From UBA6912 sp041611095 (GTDB lineage Bacteria; Actinomycetota; Acidimicrobiia; Spongiisociales; UBA5794), in assembly GCA_041611095.1 (NCBI GenBank), contig JBFINP010000071.1, positions 1-14,830 of the forward strand: a DNA stretch of 14,830 nt, in the 5' to 3' direction. The position numbers were made by a program, and so were the translations under genes. Positions 8,581 to 14,830 of this stretch are shown one piece after another. The stretch's first letter is position 1. Each line of letters begins with the position of its first letter. The notes under the pieces were generated by a model. It was not told the origin of the DNA. It did no database searches and was given only the letters and a program-made list of their open reading frames with translations.

Positions 8581-9054
8581 ATGAGCAACGATTCACAACC
8601 AACCATCGCAGCGGAGTTGCGCCGCGAGCTCGGCGATGCGATGAAGGCTCGAGACAAACCACGCATCAACGTCATCCGCCAGATCGAAACCGAGATCTCA
8701 GTGGCGAAGAGCGCCCCCGGGTTCTCAGGAGAGATCGACGACGACCTATACGCGGCGACAATCGCCTCGTACGTCAAGAAGATGGACAAGGCGCGTGCCG
8801 AGTACGAGGCCGCCGGCGAGCGAGGGCGGGAGCGGGCCGATCAGCTCGCCTACGAGATCGACTATCTGTCGCGATGGCTCCCCCAGACCGCAGGCGAGGA
8901 CGAGACTCGCGAGATCGTTCGGGCGGCGATCGCCGAGCTCGGAGCCGGCGACCCGAAGATGGCCGGCCGCGTCATCGGTCACATCATGAAGAGCCACGAT
9001 GGCCTCGACGGGGGCCTCGTCAACCGGCTCGTGCGCGAGGAGCTCGGCGCATAG
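8581..9054 (+). CDS. yqeY: GatB/YqeY domain-containing protein
   Basis: This 157-residue protein has the usual YqeY length and layout: an N-terminal helical domain (LRRELGDAMKARDKPRINVIRQIETEISVAK), a middle helix with KARAEYEAAGERGRERADQLAYEIDYLSRWLPQ, and the C-terminal GatB-like tail domain (IAELGAGDPKMAGRVIGHIMKSHDGLDGGLVNRLVREEL). The tail is related to the tRNA-binding domain of GatB amidotransferase. The role of stand-alone YqeY is not established; a link to tRNA-dependent amidation is only suggested by the domain. The ATG at 8581 is chosen over an in-frame ATG at 8494 because AGGAG lies 6 nt upstream (8571-8575) and the extra sequence is not family-like. The ligase gene starts 26 bp after the stop and is probably cotranscribed. 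Confidence 0.92.
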   Translation: MSNDSQPTIAAELRRELGDAMKARDKPRINVIRQIETEISVAKSAPGFSGEIDDDLYAATIASYVKKMDKARAEYEAAGERGRERADQLAYEIDYLSRWLPQTAGEDETREIVRAAIAELGAGDPKMAGRVIGHIMKSHDGLDGGLVNRLVREELGA

Positions 9055-9080
9055 CAGCTCCGCTGCCGGAGTACGCACCG

Positions 9081-10019
9081 ATGCTCGCCGTGCGGCGAGC
9101 CGAGCCCTTCACGGATGCTGCGTGGGGCTTCGAGGTCAAGTGGGACGGGGTCCGGGCCATCCTGTCCTACGACGGTGAGCGGGTACGGCTCACCAGCCGG
9201 GCGGGCAACGACGCCACCGCCCGCTATCCCGAGTTGACCGGGTTTGCGCAGCCCCATCCGACGATCCTCGACGGGGAGATCGTGGCCCTCGACGAGGCGA
9301 ATCGGCCGTCGTTCGAGCGATTGCAGCAGAGAATGAACCTGTCGTCGCCTGCGCACATCCTCAACGCCGTCGATGCCGTTCCCATCAGCTACATCGTCTT
9401 CGACGTGTTGTACGAGAACGGCCCGCTGATCGAGCGACCGTGGACAGAGCGGCGGGCTCGCGTACCGGAGCTGGCGCTGGAGCCGCCGTTCGTCCGATCG
9501 GAGCCTGTCGATCACGACCCTTCGGAACTGTGGCGGTTCGTGACTGAACGCGGGATCGAGGGCATCATGGCCAAGCGGCTCGCCAGCCCCTACCGGCCCG
9601 GCCAGCGATCACCCGACTGGCAGAAGATCACCGCCTTCCGGTCGATGCGCGCCGTCGTCGGCGGGTTCACGGAGGGGGAGGGCGGGTGCACCGGGACCTT
9701 CGGGGCGCTGCTGCTCGGGCTGTGGGACGGAGACGTCCTGCGTTGGGTGGGTGCCGTCGGCTCGGGATTCTCCGACGCCGACCTCCGTGCCATACGTGCC
9801 GCCCTGGACGAGATGACGACCGACCAGCCGACGTTCGTGAATCAGCACGAGCTCCCGGCGTCGTCCCGGTCGGTGCACCCGGCCCTCGTCGCCGTGGTCC
9901 AGTACAAGGAGTGGACCACGGCGGGCAAGCTGCGCGGCCCATCCTTCAAAGGGTTCACCGACGACCCGGCCGACTCGATCACCTGGGACGCCGAAGGTCC
10001 CGAGGCGACGCTGCACTAG
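9081..10019 (+). CDS. ATP-dependent DNA ligase, stand-alone LigC/LigD-ligase-domain type
   Basis: This 312-residue ligase contains only adenylation and OB-fold domains. Nucleotidyltransferase motifs in order: I KWDGVR with nucleophile K20; Ia SRAGND (39-44); III ILDGEIVALDE with E66; IIIa YIVFDVLY (104-111); IV IEGIMAKR (159-166); V DWQKITAF (179-186), where the usual second lysine is T184. The OB-fold runs from about AVVGGFTEGEGG to the end. It seals nicks and breaks with ATP and, next to ku, is presumably the NHEJ ligase. The polymerase and phosphoesterase domains of full-length LigD are absent. The ATG at 9081 is set by GGAG at 9068-9071. The frame is open further upstream but antisense-like, with no other start nearby. 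It follows yqeY by 26 bp and overlaps the end of ku by 4 bp. Confidence 0.93.
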   Translation: MLAVRRAEPFTDAAWGFEVKWDGVRAILSYDGERVRLTSRAGNDATARYPELTGFAQPHPTILDGEIVALDEANRPSFERLQQRMNLSSPAHILNAVDAVPISYIVFDVLYENGPLIERPWTERRARVPELALEPPFVRSEPVDHDPSELWRFVTERGIEGIMAKRLASPYRPGQRSPDWQKITAFRSMRAVVGGFTEGEGGCTGTFGALLLGLWDGDVLRWVGAVGSGFSDADLRAIRAALDEMTTDQPTFVNQHELPASSRSVHPALVAVVQYKEWTTAGKLRGPSFKGFTDDPADSITWDAEGPEATLH

Positions 10020-10798
10020 CCCGCCTTCTTCGCCTTGGTGGCCTCGACGCTCGCCTTGAGCGCCTCCATCAGGTCGACGACGCCCGTGGGCTGCGGCGCC
10101 TCGGGGGACACGATCTCCTGGCCCTCGACCTTCTGCTGAGCTGCCGCTTCGACTGCCTCTCGTGACACGTCGTTCCAGTCCGACGGGTCGAACGGTGCGG
10201 TGAGGTTGTCGATGATCATCTGCGCCATCTTCACCTCGTCGTCGCGTATCTCGACATCCTCCTCGAGCGTTTCGAAACGCGGCTCGCGGATCTCATCGGG
10301 CCAGTACATGGTCTCCATGATCAGCACGCCCTCTTCGGCGCGTAGCGTCGCCGGGTACTCGCGCTCCCGGATGGCGACCTTGGCGAGGCCGACCATGTTC
10401 TTCTGCTCGAGAGCGTCGAGCAGGATGCGGTATGCCTTGACGCCGGTCTTCTCCGGGGCCAGGTAGTACGACGAGCGGTAATAGATCGGGTCGATGTCGG
10501 ACTGGTCGACGAACTGGACCACGTCGACCATCCCGCCCGAGCCGCCCTTCATCACCGATTCGAGCTCCTCGGAGCTGAACACGACGTAGCGTCCCTTGTC
10601 GATCTCGTAGCCTTTGACGATCTTCTCGTAGGGCACTTCCTCGCCATCGGTCTCGGCGACGCGCTTGTACTTGATCGGGCTGTGATCGGACTCCCGAAGC
10701 TGGCGGAACTTCGGCCGCTTGTCCTCGGTGGCCGAGTACAGGCCGACGGGGATGGTCACGAGCCCGAACGAGATCGCGCCCTTCCAGATTGGTCGCAT
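10016..10798 (-). CDS. ku: Ku homologue for non-homologous end joining
   Basis: This 260-residue protein is a normal-length bacterial Ku. It is a homodimeric ring that threads on DNA ends and recruits the ligase. It has the diagnostic N-terminus MRPIWKGAISFGLVTIPVGLYSATE, the HSPIKYKRV and EVPYEKIVKGYEIDKGRYVVFSSEELE segments, the IYYRSSYYLAPEKTGVKAYRILLDAL core (105-130) and the MYWPDEIREP region (164-173). The tail is short and mildly Lys-rich (KASVEATKAKKAG), the part that contacts the ligase or extra DNA in other bacteria. The ATG at 10798 has GGAGG 5 nt upstream (10808-10804). An open extension to 10885 has no such support. A TATCGT -10 candidate lies at 10831-10826. The stop TAG is interleaved with the ligase stop. 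Confidence 0.96.
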   Translation of the reverse strand: MRPIWKGAISFGLVTIPVGLYSATEDKRPKFRQLRESDHSPIKYKRVAETDGEEVPYEKIVKGYEIDKGRYVVFSSEELESVMKGGSGGMVDVVQFVDQSDIDPIYYRSSYYLAPEKTGVKAYRILLDALEQKNMVGLAKVAIREREYPATLRAEEGVLIMETMYWPDEIREPRFETLEEDVEIRDDEVKMAQMIIDNLTAPFDPSDWNDVSREAVEAAAQQKVEGQEIVSPEAPQPTGVVDLMEALKASVEATKAKKAG

Positions 10799-10825
10799 GG
10801 GTACCTCCGACCGAGTGCGCGAAAA

Positions 10826-10851
10826 ACGATAGCGGTCCCAACCGCTGCGGT
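10826..10851. promoter_or_regulatory. ku promoter region with overlapping inverted repeats
   Basis: On the minus strand TATCGT (10831-10826) is a TANNNT -10 candidate that would give ku a leader of about 20 nt. Directly upstream, AGCGGT (10831-10836) and ACCGCT (10841-10846) form an inverted repeat around CCCA. ACCGC (10841-10845) also pairs with GCGGT (10847-10851) around a single T. The shared central arm gives two alternative palindromes in the -35 area of ku and upstream of the divergent CPBP gene. This is operator-like; the binder is unknown. Confidence 0.4.
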
Positions 10852-10880
10852 GGACGGTCGCCGCCTCGGGAACCGGCGCA

Positions 10881-10886
10881 TACACT
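10881..10886 (+). promoter_or_regulatory. Leaderless-type -10 of the CPBP gene
   Basis: TACACT fits TANNNT and ends 7 nt before a GTG codon at 10894. There is no Shine-Dalgarno sequence before either GTG 10894 or the next codon, ATG 10897. This supports a leaderless transcript starting at the GTG. Confidence 0.5.
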
Positions 10887-10893
10887 CGCCTTC

Positions 10894-11661
10894 GTGATGC
10901 TGGACCGGCTCGCCACGGAGGTAGGGACGCCGGAGCCGACGCGCCACGACCGCGACGCCGCCATCGTGCTGCTGACCTCGACGGCGCTGCTCCTGCTCTT
11001 CGAGTACTGGGGACGGCCGAGCTTCTACAACCGCTCCGAGCTGATCGGATGGATCGGCGAGATCAACGGCGGCAGCTTCGCCGACCTCGCCGACGCCGGG
11101 GCATACCTGTACTGGGGTCTGTCGTCGCTGCTGTGGCGGGTGGCGTTGCCCCTCCTCATCGGCGTGTGGATCCTGAAGCGAAAACCCGCCGAATTGGGCT
11201 TCCGGCTCAAGGGGATCGGGGAGCACCTACCGCTCTACGGGCTGTTCTACCTCGTCATGCTCCCGATCCTGATCTGGGTCTCCAGCTTCCAGACGTTCTT
11301 GGACTACTACCCGTTCTACGACCGCGCAGGCGAGGGCGGCCTGGCGTTCTGGGTCTACGAGCTGGGATATGCGCTCCAGTTCGTGGGGGTCGAGGCTTTC
11401 TTCCGCGGCTTCATGGTGTTCGGGCTGGCACCTCGGCTCGGGCTGCTGGCGATCCCGGTGATGACGGTTCCGTACACGATGATCCACTTCGCCAAACCCA
11501 TGCCGGAGGCCACCGCGGCCATCGTCGCCGGGCTGGCGCTGGGCTGGCTGGCGCTGCGGTCCAAGAGCTTCGTCCCTGGGGTATTCCTCCACATCGCGGT
11601 GGCCCTGACGATGGACTTCCTGGTGCTCGCCCGCACCGGGGGCCTGGGCAACATCTTCTGA
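10894..11661 (+). CDS. CPBP (Abi/Rce1-like) family integral membrane protein
   Basis: This 255-residue multi-pass membrane protein has hydrophobic segments at roughly 22-38, 76-95, 113-131, 155-178, 182-196, 206-221 and 227-246. The CPBP motifs are recognisable but altered. Motif 1 reads V166-E167-AFF-R171-G where EExxxR is usual, so the first Glu is replaced by Val. Motif 2 is YTMIH198 (usual FxxxH). Motif 3 is LH233IAVALTMD, without the usual HxxxN Asn. Active family members are intramembrane proteases that cut prenylated or other membrane substrates. With these changes, activity is uncertain. The start is GTG 10894, matching a leaderless -10, or the adjacent ATG 10897; the two differ by one residue. 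It is divergent from ku and ends 19 bp before the converging dacB. Confidence 0.82.
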   Translation: MMLDRLATEVGTPEPTRHDRDAAIVLLTSTALLLLFEYWGRPSFYNRSELIGWIGEINGGSFADLADAGAYLYWGLSSLLWRVALPLLIGVWILKRKPAELGFRLKGIGEHLPLYGLFYLVMLPILIWVSSFQTFLDYYPFYDRAGEGGLAFWVYELGYALQFVGVEAFFRGFMVFGLAPRLGLLAIPVMTVPYTMIHFAKPMPEATAAIVAGLALGWLALRSKSFVPGVFLHIAVALTMDFLVLARTGGLGNIF

Positions 11662-11675
11662 GCGGCCGGCGCCGC
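11662..11675. terminator. Short hairpin between converging CPBP and dacB genes
   Basis: GCGGC (11662-11666) and GCCGC (11671-11675) pair around CGGC, filling most of the 19-bp convergent gap. It is only 5 bp long and has no T-run, so termination is a guess. Confidence 0.25.
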
Positions 11676-11680
11676 GAGCG

Positions 11681-12991
11681 TCAGGCTTCGCTTTCGGCGA
11701 TGGCGACGAGCAGGTCGTCGATGGCCGTCATCGGCACCCGAGGCTCGTCGGCGTCGACGATCGCGGAGAAGAACACGCGCCGGCCTCCGGCCGTCGTCAG
11801 GATCCCCGAGAGCGACCGGAGCCCGTTGATCGAGCCCGTCTTGGCTCGCAGGTTGTCCTGCGCAGCAGTGTCGACGAACCGGCGCTGCAGCGTCCCGGTC
11901 TCCCCGGCGACGGCGAGCCCGGCGACGAAGTCGTCCCACCAGGGCCGGGTCTGCGCCTGCTGCAGCAGCCGGCGCCAATCCCGCGCCGACCGCGCATTGC
12001 CGTGGCTCAGGCCCGACCCGTCCTGCTGGAGGATCGAACGCTGCACACAGAGGCTCTTCACGACGCCGGTCATGGCCGCCACTCCCGACGCGGTCGAGCC
12101 GACCCCGCGGTGTCGATGCCCGATCGCCTTGACGAGCATCTCGGCGACAGTGTTGTTGCTGTCGGTCAGCATGACGGCGGTCAGGTCGCGCATCGGTGGC
12201 GAGAGGATGCGGGTGACGGTCGCGGCATCGGATGGTGCCGTGCCGACGGTGGCGTCTCCGGTCACGCTCACCCCGGCGGCTCGTAGCGTGTCGTCGAAGA
12301 GCTGGGCGTTGGCAGCGGCGGGCTCGGCGATGAACGGCCAGTCGGCTCGATACCGGTTCTCGTCGACCATCACGGCGGACAGGGAGCCGACCCATGCCGG
12401 GACGGGAACGCCGTTCCAGGTGGAGACCATGCGCAAGTCGTCGTAGCGCGACTCGTCGGCGATGATGGCACCGTTGACGCGCCGGATGCCGGCGTTCCGG
12501 ACCGCCGCCGCCAGAGCTTCCAGCGAGTGGGACCCGGTCGATGCGACCGTGGGGTCGCCGCCGCCGACGAGGTACAGGTTGCCCTGCAGCGTCCCCCCGG
12601 CGACGAGGCCGTCGGTGACGACCTTGGTCTCCAGCATTGCTCCCGGGCCGAGGATCTCGAGCACGGCCATGGCCGTCAGCAGCTTCTGGTTGCTGGCCGG
12701 CCGCAGACGCAGATCGGCGGTGCGGGAGGCGATCTCGCCGTAGCCCTCGATCCACAGGGAGAACCCGAGCCCGGCACCCTGGAGCCGCTCGTCGGCGAGC
12801 CCGGCCTCGATGGTCTCAACCAGCTCGGGCGGCGGAGTCTCCGCTGCGACGGCACGGACGTCCGGGTGAACCACGCACGAGCGGATCTCGGCTGCCTCGG
12901 GCTCGAACGGACCGATGGGCGGGCTCGTCGCTGCGGGTGCGATGGCGAGCGCGAGCGACAGCGCAGCGGTGCGGAGGCGAATGCTCTTCAC
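11681..12991 (-). CDS. dacB: D-alanyl-D-alanine carboxypeptidase/endopeptidase, PBP4/DacB type (S13)
   Basis: This is a 436-residue low-molecular-weight penicillin-binding protein. The N-terminus MKSIRLRTAALSLALAIAP is a basic, hydrophobic signal peptide, so the enzyme acts outside the membrane on peptidoglycan stem peptides. The S13 motifs are clear: S100-NQ-K103 (PASNQKLLT), S278-N-N280 (LTDSNNTVAEML) and K384-T-G (RAKTGSINGLRSLSG). DGSGLS and the large insert between SxxK and SxN are typical of DacB. Two cysteines (C39 and the one in SLCVQRS) could form a disulfide. The GTG start at 12991 gives an intact signal peptide; no ribosome site precedes it, but TATCTT ends 7 nt upstream, so it may be leaderless. 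It lies 40 bp behind the PPTase gene on the same strand and converges with the CPBP gene. Confidence 0.94.
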   Translation of the reverse strand: MKSIRLRTAALSLALAIAPAATSPPIGPFEPEAAEIRSCVVHPDVRAVAAETPPPELVETIEAGLADERLQGAGLGFSLWIEGYGEIASRTADLRLRPASNQKLLTAMAVLEILGPGAMLETKVVTDGLVAGGTLQGNLYLVGGGDPTVASTGSHSLEALAAAVRNAGIRRVNGAIIADESRYDDLRMVSTWNGVPVPAWVGSLSAVMVDENRYRADWPFIAEPAAANAQLFDDTLRAAGVSVTGDATVGTAPSDAATVTRILSPPMRDLTAVMLTDSNNTVAEMLVKAIGHRHRGVGSTASGVAAMTGVVKSLCVQRSILQQDGSGLSHGNARSARDWRRLLQQAQTRPWWDDFVAGLAVAGETGTLQRRFVDTAAQDNLRAKTGSINGLRSLSGILTTAGGRRVFFSAIVDADEPRVPMTAIDDLLVAIAESEA

Positions 12992-12998
12992 GCCCGCA

Positions 12999-13004
12999 AA
13001 GATA
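12999..13004 (-). promoter_or_regulatory. Leaderless-type -10 of dacB
   Basis: Read on the minus strand, TATCTT (13004-12999) is followed by exactly 7 nt and then the GTG start at 12991. No -35 box is evident. It allows dacB to be transcribed apart from the upstream PPTase gene. Confidence 0.5.
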
Positions 13005-13031
13005 CCGGCGTCTCGGAGCGGCGCAGCGGCG

Positions 13032-13778
13032 TCAGCCCTCGCTGATGGGCTCCTCCATCCACGTATGGCCGGGCACGGCCGAGGCGAGGGGCGGCGGGCG
13101 GCGGATGCTCACCGGTGGCGGGGCGAGGGTCGAGGTCGTCACGGTGAGCAGGAAGTCGCCGTATCGCACCCACCAGCCGGGGAACCGACGCCCCTCGACC
13201 GAGTGGACGGTGAGCTGGTGCCAGCCGTCGACGGAGTCGTCTCCCAGCATCACCTCGACGGTCCGGGTGTCCCGCCGCAGACCGGTGCGCATCACCTTGA
13301 GCGCGCTCTCCTTGGCGGACCAGACGAGGTTCGCCAGCACATCCGGGTCACCGGCGGCGACGACTGCACGCTCCGCCGGAGTGAAGTAGTCCTGGATGAA
13401 GGCGGCGGAGCGCGGCTCCACCACCTCGAGGTCGCAGCCGACCCGCATGCTGCCATCGGTGACGGCGGCCACCGCCCAGTCGGCCCGGTCGGTCATGGCG
13501 AGCGTCAACCGTGCGGGTTGGTCGTCGACGAAGGCCTCCGGGGCCCCGTCTGCGGCATTGCGGACAACGATGCGGCGTAGCGTGTCCGGCGTCGGCTCGA
13601 GATCGAGTGCCCCGGCTATCGCCGTCTTCGCTGTCCACCGCCCGAGACGTGCCTCCTCGCGACGTTTGGTGTAGCGCATGGTGGCGAGCCTGGCGCGGAG
13701 GGGGTCGTCGACCCAGGTGTCCCCGGGTGCGACGTCCCCCATCCCCGCCGAGTGCCAAGATCCGTGTGCGGCGCCCAT
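13032..13778 (-). CDS. 4'-phosphopantetheinyl transferase, Sfp-type
   Basis: This 248-residue protein transfers 4'-phosphopantetheine from CoA to a Ser of carrier proteins. The two metal/CoA motifs are clear: VG-C-D116-L-E118 and W153-SAKE157-SALK161. These are followed by RRDTRTVEV. The FIQDYFTPAERAVV linker between them is typical. The strand before the first motif reads LTLAMTDRADWAVAAV, lacking the SH dipeptide whose His contacts CoA in Sfp. The first ~25 residues and the Pro-rich tail (APPPVSIRRPPP) are extra to the core fold. The ATG at 13778 is 7 bp after the stop of the polyketide synthase gene, with GAGG upstream, so the two are cotranscribed and this PPTase very likely activates that synthase. 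An ATG at residue 13 is an alternative start. Confidence 0.9.
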   Translation of the reverse strand: MGAAHGSWHSAGMGDVAPGDTWVDDPLRARLATMRYTKRREEARLGRWTAKTAIAGALDLEPTPDTLRRIVVRNAADGAPEAFVDDQPARLTLAMTDRADWAVAAVTDGSMRVGCDLEVVEPRSAAFIQDYFTPAERAVVAAGDPDVLANLVWSAKESALKVMRTGLRRDTRTVEVMLGDDSVDGWHQLTVHSVEGRRFPGWWVRYGDFLLTVTTSTLAPPPVSIRRPPPLASAVPGHTWMEEPISEG

Positions 13779-13785
13779 TGCAGCC

Positions 13786-14830
13786 TCAGCCGTCGCCGTC
13801 CACCGCCCGCCGGAAAGGAAGCACCTGTTCCTCGGGCAAGCCGGCCGGCATCGGCACGGTGCGGTAGCCCTCCATGACGACGTAGGTGGCGCCCTTCTGG
13901 TCGGCGACCCGGATGTCGAACCCGCCGTCGGCCGGAGTGACCATGGCGACGATGTCTCCGGACGCCTTGGCGGGATCGCCCGTGAAGCTGACCGTGTCGA
14001 TGTGCATCGGCAGCGCCATGACACCGGTCGTTGCGATCTCCCAGACCCCCGACGCCTGGAATGCCAGCTCGGCCAGCCGGGGCCACGTGACGGTCGAGTC
14101 GGTCTCTGGTACGTGGTTGGCAGGGAGGTCAGCGGCCATCAGCCCGGCGGCGGCATCGGCCGTTCCCCAGGCCTTGTCGAGCACCCGGTAGGCCGGCCCG
14201 TGGAAGTAGACGTCGTACACCTCTCCGGACGTCGCCGCCCGCTTCGGCGGCCCCTCGACGGCGGTCTTCCCCGGACGGGAAGCCTTGGCACCCAGGCGAA
14301 CGCGGCCCGTGAAGTGGTTCGTGACCTGGGGTTCCTCCTGGTTGGCCAGCATGCGCTCACCGATGAGCCGGCAGTGGGCGACGATGTCGTTGCCGTCCAC
14401 CGCGAAGGTCGCAGCCACCTGCACGGTTCGTGGCTCGTTGCGGTAGAACTTGAACGGGGCCAGGAACTCGACCGCTTCGACGGCGACGACCTGCAGATCG
14501 GGGAAGCCGAGCTTCGCCACCTCGGCGAAGGCTTCGACGCCCATCACGCCGGGCAGGACGGGTGTGCCGTCGATCTGGTGGTCATACAGGAAGGGCTGTA
14601 CCGTCGGATCCAGCTCGGCCGTGACCACCAGACCGTCGTACACGCCGAATCGTTGAGCCATCTGCGCCATGACACCCGCCGCCCCATCATTCGGGAGGCG
14701 GCTCGGGTCGAGCCCGCCGGTCGGGTGCAACTCGTCGAGCAGGATGCCGAGGGCGAGACCGACGACCTGTTCCCCGGTGCCGCTGCGATGCGTGAGCTCA
14801 CGGCGGACGATGGGGATTCCGGCACGTGCC
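13786..14830 (-). CDS. Type I polyketide/PUFA-like synthase, C-terminal part (KR end and dehydratase domain)
   Basis: The frame is open to the right edge, so the 347 residues seen are the C-terminus of a larger protein. The first ~30 (GIPIVRRELT...GEQVVGLALG) look like the end of a ketoreductase domain. A polyketide-synthase dehydratase double hotdog follows. It has HQIDGTPVLPGVMGVEAF, fitting HxxxGxxxxP, with the catalytic His at 14578-14580. Later come VYFHGPAYRVLDKAWG and RLAELAFQASG, where the second acid is Glu rather than the usual Asp of the DxxxQ motif. No ACP, ER or thioesterase follows; the chain ends soon after the dehydratase. The product is unknown. A dedicated PPTase next door resembles the layout of pfa-type PUFA and other iterative lipid synthases. 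A TTG at 14730 is not a real start. Confidence 0.85.
   Translation of the reverse strand, partial: ARAGIPIVRRELTHRSGTGEQVVGLALGILLDELHPTGGLDPSRLPNDGAAGVMAQMAQRFGVYDGLVVTAELDPTVQPFLYDHQIDGTPVLPGVMGVEAFAEVAKLGFPDLQVVAVEAVEFLAPFKFYRNEPRTVQVAATFAVDGNDIVAHCRLIGERMLANQEEPQVTNHFTGRVRLGAKASRPGKTAVEGPPKRAATSGEVYDVYFHGPAYRVLDKAWGTADAAAGLMAADLPANHVPETDSTVTWPRLAELAFQASGVWEIATTGVMALPMHIDTVSFTGDPAKASGDIVAMVTPADGGFDIRVADQKGATYVVMEGYRTVPMPAGLPEEQVLPFRRAVDGDG

Noticed and set aside
8553..9080. N-terminal extension of the ligase (488-residue reading)
   Set aside because: It is an Arg-rich shadow of yqeY in another frame. The ligase starts at 9081 behind GGAG. It is not a fused end-processing domain.
11049..12446. 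465-codon plus-strand frame across the CPBP and dacB genes
   Set aside because: It overlaps two genes with clear motifs on either strand and has only shadow-frame composition.

Overview
The window is high-GC DNA from an actinobacterium. Markers for this are a WhiB regulator, a DUF3107 protein, a mycothiol-type DinB/maleylpyruvate-isomerase-fold protein, an Mrp without its CxxC motif, and several genes that look leaderless. A deep actinobacterial branch such as Acidimicrobiia would fit, but that is inference. Nearly all of it is coding on both strands. I see no rRNA, tRNA, CRISPR array, insertion sequence or phage gene, and no gap exceeds 300 bases.

Layout. The left edge holds the C-terminal end of an unrecognised gene, then a strong hairpin, then a full aconitase gene (acnA, +). 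After a G-rich 223-bp convergent gap comes a cytosolic M19 dipeptidase (-). It is divergent from a mycothiol-dependent-isomerase-like protein (+), which is followed 13 bp later by a small P-loop kinase (+). Next is a COG2345/SufR-like regulator with three conserved-type cysteines (-), divergent from the Fe-S carrier ATPase mrp (+), with a DUF3107 gene (+) behind it. A 10-bp hairpin separates these from a WhiB1-like gene (-). whiB is divergent from yqeY (+), which runs into a stand-alone ATP-dependent DNA ligase (+). The ligase meets ku (-) tail to tail, with the two stop codons interleaved in one CTAG. ku is divergent from a CPBP-family membrane protein (+). The right end is a leftward block: the end of a multidomain polyketide/PUFA-type synthase (KR remnant and dehydratase), a Sfp-type phosphopantetheinyl transferase 7 bp later, and a DacB-type D-Ala-D-Ala carboxypeptidase with what looks like its own leaderless promoter.

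How the genes fit together. Three themes can be seen. (1) Iron-sulfur and redox: aconitase (4Fe-4S), a probable Fe-S-sensing repressor sharing a symmetric promoter with the Fe-S carrier Mrp, and a WhiB cluster protein under a CRP/FNR-type palindrome. (2) Two-component NHEJ: Ku plus a ligase lacking the polymerase and nuclease domains of full LigD. (3) A synthase and its activating PPTase.

I did not find an obviously new multi-gene system. The most informative unexplained signals are in the short intergenic regions: the regulator/mrp operator-promoter, the palindrome upstream of whiB, the inverted repeats between ku and the CPBP gene, and four start codons lying 7-8 nt behind a TANNNT hexamer.
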